Part shown: positions 9,036 to 18,778 of the stretch, in pieces
Layout: each line of letters starts with the position of its first letter
Position numbering within the stretch: position 1 is the first letter of the stretch
DNA from: CAYTEO01 sp964436825
GTDB lineage: Bacteria; Krumholzibacteriota; Krumholzibacteriia; LZORAL124-64-63
Reading direction: 5' to 3'
Assembly (NCBI GenBank): GCA_964436825.1
Contig: CAYTEO010000001.1
Span: 128,628 to 192,627, forward strand
DNA length: 64,000 nt
Made by a program: the position numbers and the translations under genes
The notes under the pieces: generated by a model
Told to the model about the DNA's origin: nothing
Seen by the model: only the letters and a program-made list of their open reading frames with translations
Database searches by the model: none

Positions 9036-9064
9036 TGGACAATGAGGCAGTGGTTACCTAATAT
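9036..9064 (+). promoter_or_regulatory. sigma-70-type promoter for the beta-propeller lipoprotein gene
   Basis: TGGACA (9036-9041) and TAATAT (9059-9064) are separated by exactly 17 bases, close to the TTGACA/TATAAT consensus. The expected start near 9071 leaves a leader of about 90 bases. Confidence 0.65.
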
Positions 9065-9163
9065 TCATGGGCCCGTCCGGCGTCCGGGACGCGTCTGCCG
9101 CGCCGGAGCCGATCCGGCGGGCCGTCCACGACCCCACCGTTCCACCTGGAGCTGGAGTTGAGC

Positions 9164-10270
9164 ATGGAGCAGACCATCAGCCGCCGCACGGCCATCCGTC
9201 GCCGCTGTCGCGCGACGCTCGTCGTCCTGCTGCTCGCCATCGTCGCGCTGCTGGGTACCGGATGCAGCGAGGACATGAAGCAGGGAGGCCCCTATCAGAT
9301 CCCCTACCCGCCCCCCGACGCCGCTCCCTGGTTCCTGGACGTCTGGGGCTCGGGCGCCAATGACGTCTACGCCGTCGGCCGGCCCGGCCTGCTGCTCCAC
9401 TTCGACGGCAGTGCCTGGGAGGCGCTCCCGGCCGGTGACGACACCCTGACCGCCGTCTGGGGAACCGGTGCCGACGACGTCTACGTCACCGGCTTCGACG
9501 GACTGCTCAAGCACTTCGACGGCGTGCGGTGGACGACCCAGTCGACGGGGACCGGCGAGAACCTCTACGCCGTCGGCCGCGGTCCGTACGATCACCTCTA
9601 CGCCGTCGGCCAGAACGGCACCCTGCTCCAGCAGGCGGGGACCGACTGGCAGCCGACCCAGCCCTGGGCGTTCCGCTACGGCAGCGACGGCACCCCCATC
9701 GACACCCTCAAGTTCTGGGAGGATGTCTCCACCTTCACCGTCGTCGGGCCCTACAGCATCGGCGGCAGCTCGGCCCTCGTCCTGATGGCCAACGACAACC
9801 CCGACTACGACCACCAGTGGCTCTGGGGGCAGATCGAGGACCCGCACCGCAACACCCTGACGGCAGCCTTCTGCAGCGAGGTCGTCGCGGACAACTACCT
9901 GGGCAACCGGGCCGGCGAGCTGTTCCAGCTCCAGGGAGCCGGCGGGGAGTACATCTGGAACCACACCCGCGACCCCGAGGGCAACCCCAGCTACCCGGCC
10001 ACCTATCCCGACGGGATCACGGGAATCTGGGTCCAGGATGCCGACTGGCTCTGGGTCACCTCCCAGAGCGGGAAGATCGCCCGCTGGCGCCGTGACGGGA
10101 CGGCCAGCGACATCGTCTACTCGGCGCCGGGACAGGCTCCCCTCAGCGGCATCTGGGGCGCCGCGCCCGACGACATCTGGGCCGTCGGCTACGAGGGACT
10201 GGTCCTCCACTACGACGGCGCTACCTGGCAGCGGGTCGAGGTTCCCCTGCCCTCCGCCACGGCACGATGA
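9164..10270 (+). CDS. putative lipoprotein with WGxGxDDVY beta-propeller repeats
   Basis: 368 residues from the ATG at 9164, with GGAG seven bases upstream. The N-terminus has a basic region, a hydrophobic stretch (TLVVLLLAIVALLG) and GTGC, a somewhat irregular lipobox. After it come repeats of the form WGSGANDVYAVG ... LLLHFDGSAW, WGTGADDVYVTG ... LLKHFDGVRW and WGAAPDDIWAVG ... LVLHYDGATW, each ending in a Trp strand. This repeat is common in secreted propellers of myxobacteria and related groups. No catalytic residues are evident. It is probably a surface or periplasmic binding protein. A hairpin terminator follows at 10314. Confidence 0.8.
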   Translation: MEQTISRRTAIRRRCRATLVVLLLAIVALLGTGCSEDMKQGGPYQIPYPPPDAAPWFLDVWGSGANDVYAVGRPGLLLHFDGSAWEALPAGDDTLTAVWGTGADDVYVTGFDGLLKHFDGVRWTTQSTGTGENLYAVGRGPYDHLYAVGQNGTLLQQAGTDWQPTQPWAFRYGSDGTPIDTLKFWEDVSTFTVVGPYSIGGSSALVLMANDNPDYDHQWLWGQIEDPHRNTLTAAFCSEVVADNYLGNRAGELFQLQGAGGEYIWNHTRDPEGNPSYPATYPDGITGIWVQDADWLWVTSQSGKIARWRRDGTASDIVYSAPGQAPLSGIWGAAPDDIWAVGYEGLVLHYDGATWQRVEVPLPSATAR

Positions 10271-10313
10271 CGGGGATGCTCCGCGAGGAAGCCCCGCTAG
10301 CCCCGTCCGCACG

Positions 10314-10354
10314 ACGGCGTGACCGGTCACCGCACCGGTCGCGCCGTTCTCTTT
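10314..10354 (+). terminator. terminator-like hairpin just before pepF
   Basis: A 14-bp stem (ACGGCGTGACCGGT at 10314-10327 with ACCGGTCGCGCCGT at 10334-10347, one G-U pair) with a 6-base loop is followed by TTCTCTTT. It would end the lipoprotein transcript, but it stops only eight bases before the AGGAGG site of pepF at 10362, so there is no room for a separate pepF promoter downstream of it. Confidence 0.65.
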
Positions 10355-10373
10355 CCCCCACAGGAGGTTGAAC

Positions 10374-12290
10374 ATGAATCGCGTCCGCAGGACTCTGCCT
10401 GCCCTGGCGTTGCTGCTGCTGGTGCTATCGGTGCAGGGCGCCCGGGCCTACACTCCCGACCCCAACGCACCGCGCGACCAGATCCCCGCCGAGTACCAGT
10501 GGCACGTCCAGGATCTCTATCCCGACCTCGACGCCTGGCAGGCCGACTACGACGCGGTCGCGGCCGCCATCCCCGCCATCGAGGATTACAAGGGTCACCT
10601 GGGCGACTCGGCCGACAAGCTGTACGGGTGCATCCAGCTGCTGGAGGACACGCTGCAGAAGCTCTACAAGCTCCACACCTACGCCAGCTGCCGGGCCGAC
10701 GTCGACCTGTCCAACGCCCAGGACATGGAGCTGGAGGGGAAGGTCGGCTTCCTGTTCCAGAAGTTCGGCAAGGCAACGGCCTTCCTGGATCCCGAGCTGC
10801 TCGCGCTGCCCGAGGGGACGATCGACCGGTTCATCGCCGGGAAGCCGGAGCTGGAGACCTACCGCTTCTACTTCCAGAACCTGCTGCGGATGAAGCCCCA
10901 CACCCTGAGCGAGCCCGAGGAGCGGCTGCTGGCCCTGACCGCGCAGCTGCGCGGTGTCCCCGGTGACGCGGCCCAGAAGCTGCGGGACGTGGAGATGGAA
11001 TTCCCCCAGATCGTCGACGAGCAGGGCGAGCTCGTCCGGCTGACCCTGTCGGGCTTCCCCATGTATCGCGCCTCCTCGATCTACAACGTCCGCAAGCAGG
11101 CGGCCGATGCCTTCTTCTCGACCTTCCGCAAATACGAGAACACCCTGGCCGCCACCCTCGACGGGGTCGTCAAGTCGCACCTGCTGACGAAGGAGGCCCG
11201 CAACTACGACAGCTGCCTGGAGGCGGCCCTCACCCCCGACGACATCTCGCCCTCGGTCTACATGATGCTGATCGACACGATCAACGCGAACCTGGACCGA
11301 ACCCTGCACCGCTACGTGGCGCTGCGCCGGAAGGTCCTGGGCCTGGACGGGCCGGTGACCTTCGCCAACCTCTACAACCCCATGATCACCGGCGACGAGG
11401 GGACCTACCCCTACGAGGAGGGACGCCGGATCGTCCTGACCGGCCTGCAGCCCCTGGGCAAGGAGTACGTCTCGATCCTGTCCGAGGGCACCGACCCTGC
11501 CAACGGCTGGATCGACGTCTACCCCAACAAGAACAAGCGCAGCGGCGCCTACAGCACCGGCATGGCCGCCAAGGGGGCCCATCCCTTCGTGCTGCACAAC
11601 TACGACAACACCCTGGATGCGGTGTTCACCCTGGCCCACGAGTTCGGCCATGCGATGCACTCGTACTACTCGTCGCACTACCAGCCGTTCGTCTACGCCG
11701 ACTACACGACGTTCCTGGCCGAGATCGCCTCGACCTGCAACGAGCAGCTGCTGCTCGACTACCTGCTGAAGCACGAGAAGGATCCGGTCCGCAAGCTCCT
11801 GCTGCTGAACAAGGAGCTGGAGAACATCCGGCTGACGATCTTCCGCCAGGCCCTGTTCGCCGAGTTCGAGCTGAAGTTCCACGAGCACGCCGAGCAGGAC
11901 AACACCCTGACGGCCGAGTACCTGGACGGGCTGTACAAGGACCTGATCACCAAGTACTACGGTCCCGACTTCCAGATGGGACCGGACGACTGCGTCGAGT
12001 GGGCCTACATCCCCCACTTCTACTACAACTTCTACGTCTTCACCTACGCCACAGGCCTGACCAGCGGCATCTCCATGGCCGAGCTGATCGAGAGGCACGG
12101 CGACAAGGCCGCCCGCCGTTACATCGACAACATGCTCAAGGCCGGCTCCTCGCGCCCGCCCCTGGAGATCCTCAAGAACGCCGGCGTCGACCTGGAGAGC
12201 CCCGAGCCGATCCTGACGATGCTCGACCTGTTCGAGAAGACGATCGACGAGTTCGACGCGCTCTGGACGAAGACGTTCGGCCGCAAGTAG
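10374..12290 (+). CDS. pepF: exported oligoendopeptidase F (M3B metallopeptidase)
   Basis: 638 residues from the ATG at 10374, six bases after a perfect AGGAGG. The zinc site HEFGH is at 422-426 with the third ligand Glu450 in FLAEIAST, as in M3 peptidases, which cleave short peptides. The helical N-terminal and HExxH domains fill the usual family length. Unlike the standard cytosolic enzyme, the first 24 residues form a signal peptide (TLPALALLLLVLSVQGARA), so this copy should work in the periplasm or outside the cell. A mature start around YTPDP is likely. It follows the lipoprotein gene and is followed by a strong terminator. It would feed amino acids to the catabolic genes elsewhere in the window. 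Confidence 0.93.
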   Translation: MNRVRRTLPALALLLLVLSVQGARAYTPDPNAPRDQIPAEYQWHVQDLYPDLDAWQADYDAVAAAIPAIEDYKGHLGDSADKLYGCIQLLEDTLQKLYKLHTYASCRADVDLSNAQDMELEGKVGFLFQKFGKATAFLDPELLALPEGTIDRFIAGKPELETYRFYFQNLLRMKPHTLSEPEERLLALTAQLRGVPGDAAQKLRDVEMEFPQIVDEQGELVRLTLSGFPMYRASSIYNVRKQAADAFFSTFRKYENTLAATLDGVVKSHLLTKEARNYDSCLEAALTPDDISPSVYMMLIDTINANLDRTLHRYVALRRKVLGLDGPVTFANLYNPMITGDEGTYPYEEGRRIVLTGLQPLGKEYVSILSEGTDPANGWIDVYPNKNKRSGAYSTGMAAKGAHPFVLHNYDNTLDAVFTLAHEFGHAMHSYYSSHYQPFVYADYTTFLAEIASTCNEQLLLDYLLKHEKDPVRKLLLLNKELENIRLTIFRQALFAEFELKFHEHAEQDNTLTAEYLDGLYKDLITKYYGPDFQMGPDDCVEWAYIPHFYYNFYVFTYATGLTSGISMAELIERHGDKAARRYIDNMLKAGSSRPPLEILKNAGVDLESPEPILTMLDLFEKTIDEFDALWTKTFGRK

Positions 12291-12312
12291 CAGCCGTCCG
12301 GTTCGACGAGAG

Positions 12313-12348
12313 AGGGGCCGTGCCACATGGCACGGCCCCTTCCGTTTT
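12313..12348 (+). terminator. intrinsic terminator after pepF
   Basis: A perfect 13-bp stem (AGGGGCCGTGCCA at 12313-12325, complement at 12328-12340) closes on a tiny loop and is followed by TCCGTTTT. It may also limit antisense reading from the tRNA-Lys gene on the other strand. Confidence 0.85.
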
Positions 12349-12350
12349 GC

Positions 12351-12426
12351 TGGTGAGCCGCCCAGGACTCGAACCTGGCACCGTCTCCTTAAAAGGGAGA
12401 TGCTCTACCCGATGAGCTAGCGGCCC
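12351..12426 (-). tRNA. tRNA-Lys (anticodon TTT)
   Basis: The reverse strand folds as a complete 76-base cloverleaf. The acceptor stem GGGCCGC pairs with GCGGCTC (one G-U). The anticodon stem TCTCC/GGAGA encloses the loop CTTTTAA, giving anticodon TTT. The T-loop is TTCGAGT. Discriminator A and a genomically encoded CCA follow. It has its own promoter 20 bases upstream. Confidence 0.97.
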
Positions 12427-12446
12427 ACGTCACCGGTGGTGAGGGG

Positions 12447-12475
12447 AATATAGGTGTGCCGCCGGGAAGCGTCAA
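12447..12475 (-). promoter_or_regulatory. promoter of tRNA-Lys
   Basis: On the minus strand, TTGACG (12475-12470) and TATATT (12452-12447) are 17 bases apart. The -10 is identical to that of the tRNA-Leu promoter. Confidence 0.8.
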
Positions 12476-12485
12476 AGCGGCGGGC

Positions 12486-13787
<1,302 letters not shown>

Positions 13788-13880
13788 TCCATCCGTTGGG
13801 AAAAGACGACACCGTCGCGGCGGACAAAAAAATAGCGCCCCGTCACCGAGACCTGTCCGGTTGCCTGGCGTGCTCCGGGA

Positions 13881-14291
13881 TCACCGCCGTCCGTCGAACA
13901 TGGACTTGAGGGTACTCCAGGAGACCTCGTCCAGGAGGCTGGCCGAGGAGCAGTCCCCGTCCACGCCCGGGTTGCTGGACTCCCTCTCCACCCCCTGGTC
14001 GAGCTGGCCGTCGCCGTCCACGTCTCCCAGCTCGGCGCCGTTGGTGCAGCCGTCGCCGTCGGAATCCATCTGGGCCAGCTGGGCAGACCACTGGCGGCCG
14101 GCACCCCGGTAGTCGCGACCGAAGGGGTTGAGATCGGTGGGGCCGGATGTCGGATCCGCCGAGACGTGGCAGTTGAGGCACTGGTAGGGGAGCACGCTCG
14201 GCAGGTTGCTCGCATCCTGCTCGGTCGCACCGACGGCCAGGGCCGCCAGCGAGATCAGCAGGCACGCGGTTGTCACTCTCCTCCAGCTCAT
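13881..14291 (-). CDS. temptin-like secreted protein with C-terminal TWGxxK-type tag
   Basis: 136 residues with a signal peptide (VTTACLLISLAALAVGA). The body reads CLNCH ... LNPFGRDY ... W ... LAQMDSDGDGCTNGAELGD, the Cys-pair, FG and calcium-loop order of temptin-like domains. The CLNCH may be a disulfide pair or a single haem site; I cannot tell which. The DSDGDG and DVDGDG loops should bind calcium. The C-terminus (VSWSTLKSMFDGRR) resembles the C-termini of two other secreted proteins in this window. The start has GGAGG directly after a consensus -10 box, so the mRNA may begin beyond that ribosome site. Confidence 0.8.
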   Translation of the reverse strand: MSWRRVTTACLLISLAALAVGATEQDASNLPSVLPYQCLNCHVSADPTSGPTDLNPFGRDYRGAGRQWSAQLAQMDSDGDGCTNGAELGDVDGDGQLDQGVERESSNPGVDGDCSSASLLDEVSWSTLKSMFDGRR

Positions 14292-14300
14292 GGTGCCTCC

Positions 14301-14330
14301 ATTATAGGCACGTCCGCAACCACCTGTCAA
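14301..14330 (-). promoter_or_regulatory. consensus sigma-70 promoter of the temptin-like gene
   Basis: On the minus strand, TTGACA (14330-14325) and TATAAT (14306-14301), both perfect consensus, are separated by 18 bases. The expected start at about 14294 is only a few bases before the ATG at 14291. Confidence 0.85.
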
Positions 14331-14332
14331 CC

Positions 14333-14938
14333 TCACAACATCTCCACGCCATCTGCCTCGGCCGCCTCCAGCAGGGCCGCGATCCAGGCCCTCACTTCCC
14401 GGATGCCCTCCCCCGTCACCGCCGACGTCGGCAGGAAGGGGGTCTCCGGCGGCAGGGCCAGCCCGGCGATCAATTCCCGGTAGCGGCCCAGGCGCCGCGG
14501 CCGGCCGACCTTGTCGATCTTCGTCGGCACGACGGCGAACGGGTGGCCGCTGTCGAGGATCCAGCCGGCGACCTCGACGTCGTCCGGCGACGGCGCGTGC
14601 CGGACGTCCAGCAGGTGGAGCAGGGCCACCGGCCGGTCGTTCGCCGCCAGGTACAACCGCAGCAGCCGCTGCCACCGTTCCCGTTGCCGGCGGGAGACCC
14701 GGGCATATCCGTAGCCGGGCAGGTCGACGACGTAGTAGCGGTCGTCGACCAGGAAGTAGTTCAGCAGCTGCGTCTTGCCCGGCTGCCCGCTGGTGTGGGC
14801 CAGCCGCTTGCGGCCGAGCAGGGCGTTGATCAGCGACGACTTGCCGCAGTTGCTCCGGCCGTAGCAGGCGATCTCGGGCAGCACCCGCGCGGGCCGGCCG
14901 TCCAGGTCGGGAGCGCTGGTGACGAACTCCACCTGCAT
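14333..14938 (-). CDS. engB: ribosome biogenesis GTPase EngB/YihA
   Basis: 201 residues, the normal size. The GTPase motifs are complete: G1 GRSNCGKSS at 28-36, switch region KTQLLNYF, G3 DLPGYG, and G4 TKID. EngB assists assembly of the large ribosomal subunit. It begins 14 bases after the lon stop and is probably co-transcribed with lon, an arrangement also common in Proteobacteria. The consensus promoter of the next gene lies right behind its stop codon. Confidence 0.96.
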   Translation of the reverse strand: MQVEFVTSAPDLDGRPARVLPEIACYGRSNCGKSSLINALLGRKRLAHTSGQPGKTQLLNYFLVDDRYYVVDLPGYGYARVSRRQRERWQRLLRLYLAANDRPVALLHLLDVRHAPSPDDVEVAGWILDSGHPFAVVPTKIDKVGRPRRLGRYRELIAGLALPPETPFLPTSAVTGEGIREVRAWIAALLEAAEADGVEML

Positions 14939-14952
14939 GTCGGCCCCCCGGC

Positions 14953-17370
14953 TCAGTTGGCGATCTCGGTGCCACGCGTCGCGGCGGGCCGTTGCTTGCG
15001 CCGTCGCCGGGAGCCGGCGACCGGCTGTTCGGCCAGGGCCAGTTCCAGGACCTCGTCCATGGTATCGACCAGGTGACAGTCCAGTTGACGGCGGATCCGG
15101 CCCGGAAGCTCCCTGTACTCCTTCTCGTTGTCCCGGGGAATGAGCAGGACCCGGCAACCGGCACGGACGGCGGCCACCGCCTTCTCGGGCAGGCCGCCGA
15201 TGGGCAGGACCTTCCCGCGCAGGGTCACCTCGCCGGTCATCGCCACGTCCTTGCTCACCGGCCGACGGCGCAGCAGCGAGACCAGGGCCGTCGCCATGGC
15301 GATCCCGGCGCTGGGACCGTCCTTGGGCACGGCGCCCTCGGGGACGTGCACGTGGATGTCGTGGTTCTTGAAGAAGTCGGCCGGCAGGTCCTGGCAGAGG
15401 GTCCGCGCGTAGCTGAGCGCCGTCTCGGCCGACTCCTTCATGACGTCCTTGAGGTTGCCGGTCAGCTTCAGGCTGCCCGTCCCCGGCATCAGCGCCGCCT
15501 CGATCTGGAGGATCTCGCCGCCGACGACGGTCCAGGCCAGGCCGGTGACGACGCCGATCTCGGGCTCGCCGGCGACGACCTGCCGCCGGTAGCGGCGTAC
15601 CCCCAGGTAGCGCTGGATGTTGCGATGGGTCACCGGGGGCGGGAACTCCCCCTTCTCGGCCCGGTAGCGGGCCACCTTCCGGCAGACCGACGCGATCTCC
15701 CGCTCCAGCTGCCGCACGCCCGCCTCGCGGGTGTAGTCCTCGATGATCCGGGCCAGCGCCCGGTCCGTGAAGCCGCGCCCCCAGTCGGCGATCCCGTTGC
15801 GCTCGAGCTGGCGCGGCACCAGGAACTGGCGGGCGATGGCCAGCTTCTCGTGATCCAGGTAGCCGGGCAGGCGGATGATCTCCATCCGGTCCTCCAGCGC
15901 CGGCGGGATCGTGTGCAGCGAGTTGGCCGTGGTGATGAACATCACCTCGCTGAGATCGAACTCGACCTCCAGGTAGTGGTCGCTGAAGTGGGTGTTCTGC
16001 TCGGGATCCAGGACCTCCAGCAGCGCCGCGGCCGGATCGCCCCGGAAGTCGGCCCCCATCTTGTCGATCTCGTCGAGCAGGAAGACGGGGTTGCGGCTGC
16101 CGGCCCGGCGCAGCCCCTCGATGATCCGGCCCGGCTTGCTGCCGATGTAGGTCCGGCGATGGCCGCGGATCTCTGCCTCGTCCCGCACGCCGCCCAGGGA
16201 GATGCGGACGAACTTCCGCTTCATGCTCTCGGCGATGCTCCGCCCCAGGCTCGTCTTGCCCACGCCCGGCGGGCCGACGAGACAGAGGATCGTCCCCTGC
16301 ATCTTGCGGGTCAGCTTCAGGACGGCCAGGTACTCGACGATCCGGTCCTTGACCTTGTCCAGGCCGTAGTGGTCCGCGTCCAGGCGGGCACGGGCCTCCT
16401 GGGTGTCGAGACGGTCCCGGGTCCGCTTGCGCCACGGCAGCTCGAGCAGGGTGTCCAGGTAGTTGCGGACGACCGTCGCCTCGGGCGACATCGACGGCAT
16501 GCGCGCCAGGCGGTCCAGCTCCCGCTCGGCGATCTCGCGGGCCTCGCGGGGCAGACGGGCCTTCTCGATCTTTTCGCGGTAGTCGTCGAGTTCCGAGTCG
16601 TCGTCGCCGCCGTAGCCCAGCTCCTTGCGGATGGCCCGCAGCTGCTCGTTGAGGTAGAACTCGCGCTGGTTCTTCTGGACCTGGTTCTGGACCTCGGAGT
16701 CGATCCGCTGCTCGATGGCCAGGATCTCCAGCTCGTCGGCCAGGATCTGGTTGATGCGATGCAGGCGGGCCTTCAGGCTGGTCTCCTCCAGCAGCTCCTG
16801 CTTCTGGGGAACCTTGCCGACGATGTAGGCGCTGATGGAGTCGGCCATCCGCCCGATGTCGTCCATGTTCAGGACCGACAGCAGGACCTCGTCGGGCAGC
16901 CGCTTGTTCAGGCGGACGTACTCCTTGAACCGCTCCTTGATGGAGCGGCGCAGGGCCTCCACCTCGGCGTCCTCCTCGAGGAGCTCCGCCAGGGGGTTGA
17001 TCTCGACCTCGGCGTAGCCGTCGTCCGTCTCGGTGAACCGCTCCAAGCGGACCCGGGCGACCCCCTCGACGAGGATCTTCAGGGTCTCGTCGGGAGTGCG
17101 GATGATCTGCAGCACCTTGATGACGGTGCCGATGCGGTAGATGTCGTCCGGTCCCGGCTCCTCGGTCTCGGGATCGAGCTGGGCCGAGACGCAGAGGTAC
17201 TTGTCCCGCTCGACCGCCGCCTCCAGGGCCGCCACCGAGCGGGGACGTCCCACCAGCAGCGGGGTGACCATGTAGGGAAAGACGACGACGTCCCGCAGCG
17301 GCAGCAGCGGCAGCCGCCGGGGGAACTCCTCGTCGCGATGCGGGACCTGGACACGCTCGGTCTGTGGCAT
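14953..17370 (-). CDS. lon: ATP-dependent protease Lon
   Basis: 805 residues from the ATG at 17370. Domain order is the Lon N-terminal substrate domain (LPLLPLRDVVVFPYMVTPLL at about 20), AAA+ ATPase with Walker A GPPGVGKTSLG (Lys372) and Walker B FLLDEIDKM, then the S16 protease with the Ser687-Lys730 dyad (PKDGPSAGIA and EKAVAAV). It degrades misfolded and regulatory proteins in the cytosol. The short basic tail (GSRRRRKQRP) is unusual but harmless. It lies after the clpX terminator and leads the lon-engB pair. No CIRCE element is seen. Confidence 0.97.
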   Translation of the reverse strand: MPQTERVQVPHRDEEFPRRLPLLPLRDVVVFPYMVTPLLVGRPRSVAALEAAVERDKYLCVSAQLDPETEEPGPDDIYRIGTVIKVLQIIRTPDETLKILVEGVARVRLERFTETDDGYAEVEINPLAELLEEDAEVEALRRSIKERFKEYVRLNKRLPDEVLLSVLNMDDIGRMADSISAYIVGKVPQKQELLEETSLKARLHRINQILADELEILAIEQRIDSEVQNQVQKNQREFYLNEQLRAIRKELGYGGDDDSELDDYREKIEKARLPREAREIAERELDRLARMPSMSPEATVVRNYLDTLLELPWRKRTRDRLDTQEARARLDADHYGLDKVKDRIVEYLAVLKLTRKMQGTILCLVGPPGVGKTSLGRSIAESMKRKFVRISLGGVRDEAEIRGHRRTYIGSKPGRIIEGLRRAGSRNPVFLLDEIDKMGADFRGDPAAALLEVLDPEQNTHFSDHYLEVEFDLSEVMFITTANSLHTIPPALEDRMEIIRLPGYLDHEKLAIARQFLVPRQLERNGIADWGRGFTDRALARIIEDYTREAGVRQLEREIASVCRKVARYRAEKGEFPPPVTHRNIQRYLGVRRYRRQVVAGEPEIGVVTGLAWTVVGGEILQIEAALMPGTGSLKLTGNLKDVMKESAETALSYARTLCQDLPADFFKNHDIHVHVPEGAVPKDGPSAGIAMATALVSLLRRRPVSKDVAMTGEVTLRGKVLPIGGLPEKAVAAVRAGCRVLLIPRDNEKEYRELPGRIRRQLDCHLVDTMDEVLELALAEQPVAGSRRRRKQRPAATRGTEIAN

Positions 17371-17409
17371 GGTCCTCGAACCCCTCCCGCCGGGCACGGA
17401 CCCGGCATC

Positions 17410-17445
17410 AAAAGGGCGGGTGTCGTCACCGACGGCGTCCCGCCC
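17410..17445 (-). terminator. intrinsic terminator after clpX
   Basis: On the minus strand, GGGCGGG (17445-17439) pairs with CCCGCCC (17420-17414), with a further inner stem, and is followed by TTTT (17413-17410). It separates clpX from lon. Confidence 0.8.
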
Positions 17446-17494
17446 GTACCATATCACCGGCGGTCACGCGGACGGGCCGGCGCTGCGTTGCTCT

Positions 17495-18760
17495 TCAGGC
17501 TCCCTGGGCGTCCAGGCCAGGCTCCGCCGACTGGTAGACCGGCTCGCCGTCGCCGGTGACGGCGTCGCGGTCGATGACGACCCGGCGCACGCCATCCAGG
17601 GAAGGCACACGATACATGACATCCCGCATGACCGCCTCCATGATGGAGCGCAGTCCCCGGGCGCCGGTCTTGCGCATGATGGCCTGGTCGGCGACGGCCT
17701 CGATGGCGGCCTCGGTGAAGACCAGCTCCACCTCCTCCATGGCCAGCAGCTTCTGGTACTGCTTGATCAGGGCGTTGCGCGGCTCGGTCAGGATGCGGAT
17801 CATCGCATCCCGGTCCAGCTCCTGAAGGGCCGAGACGACCGGGAGCCTTCCCACCAGCTCCGGGATCAGTCCGTAGCGGACCAGATCCTCGGGCTCGACG
17901 CGGGCGAGGATCTCGTCCTCGCTGTCCGGCAGGTCGCGGTTCTCCACCCGCTCGAAGCCCAGGACGTTGTGTCCGATCCTCCGGCGGACGATGTCGGTCA
18001 GCCCCTGGAACGCCCCGCCGCAGATGAACAGGATGTTCCGGGTATCGATCTCGATGTACTTCTGCTGCGGGTGCTTGCGACCACCCTGGGGCGGCACGTT
18101 GGCCACGGTCCCCTCCAGGATCTTCAGCAACGCCTGCTGGACCCCCTCGCCGGAGACGTCGCGGGTGATCGACGGGTTGCTGCTCTTGCGGGTGATCTTG
18201 TCGATCTCGTCGATGTAGACGATCCCCCGCTCGGCGGCCTGGGGATTGTAGTCCGCCGCCTGGAGCAGCCGCACCAGGATGTTCTCCACGTCCTCGCCGA
18301 CGTAGCCGGCCTCGGTCAGGGTCGTGGCGTCGGCGATGGCGAACGGCACGTTCAGGTACCGGGCCAGGGTCTGGGCCAGCAGCGTCTTGCCGGTGCCGGT
18401 GTTGCCGATCAGCAGTATGTTGCTCTTCTCGACCTCGACGTCGTCGCCGACCCGGCGCTGCATGATCCGCTTGTAGTGGTTGTAGACGGCGACCGCGAGG
18501 CTGATCTTGGCATCGTCCTGCTGGATGACGTACTCGTCCAGGTGGGCCTTGATCTCCGCCGGCTTGGGGAACGTCTCGCGCGGCTCGGTCGGCTCGTCCA
18601 GCAGCTCGCCCTCCAGGATGTCGTTGCAGAGCTTGATGCACTCGCTGCAGATGTAGACGTTGCCCGGCCCGGCGACCAGCTTGGCCACCTCGTCCTGCCC
18701 GCGCGCGCAGAAGGAGCACTTGATCATCTGGGGGGTGCCCGGTGTCCGCCGCTTCGTCAT
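17495..18760 (-). CDS. clpX: ATP-dependent unfoldase ClpX
   Basis: 421 residues. The N-terminal zinc-binding domain has Cys15, Cys18, Cys38 and Cys41. The AAA+ module has Walker A GNTGTGKTLLA, Walker B VYIDEIDK and arginine-finger/sensor motifs. The IGF-type ClpP-docking loop reads RIGHNVLGFE here, with the residues at the loop tip shifted relative to the usual IGF. ClpX recognises tagged substrates and threads them into ClpP. It starts 18 bases after clpP, in the conserved order tig-clpP-clpX. Confidence 0.97.
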   Translation of the reverse strand: MTKRRTPGTPQMIKCSFCARGQDEVAKLVAGPGNVYICSECIKLCNDILEGELLDEPTEPRETFPKPAEIKAHLDEYVIQQDDAKISLAVAVYNHYKRIMQRRVGDDVEVEKSNILLIGNTGTGKTLLAQTLARYLNVPFAIADATTLTEAGYVGEDVENILVRLLQAADYNPQAAERGIVYIDEIDKITRKSSNPSITRDVSGEGVQQALLKILEGTVANVPPQGGRKHPQQKYIEIDTRNILFICGGAFQGLTDIVRRRIGHNVLGFERVENRDLPDSEDEILARVEPEDLVRYGLIPELVGRLPVVSALQELDRDAMIRILTEPRNALIKQYQKLLAMEEVELVFTEAAIEAVADQAIMRKTGARGLRSIMEAVMRDVMYRVPSLDGVRRVVIDRDAVTGDGEPVYQSAEPGLDAQGA

Positions 18761-18778
18761 GGCTACTCCTCGCGGTCG

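Noticed and set aside
10425..12326. Long open frame opposite pepF
   Set aside because: It is the complement of a strongly conserved gene; its translation is a low-complexity Val/Leu/Gln/Gly mix caused by high GC, with no motif.
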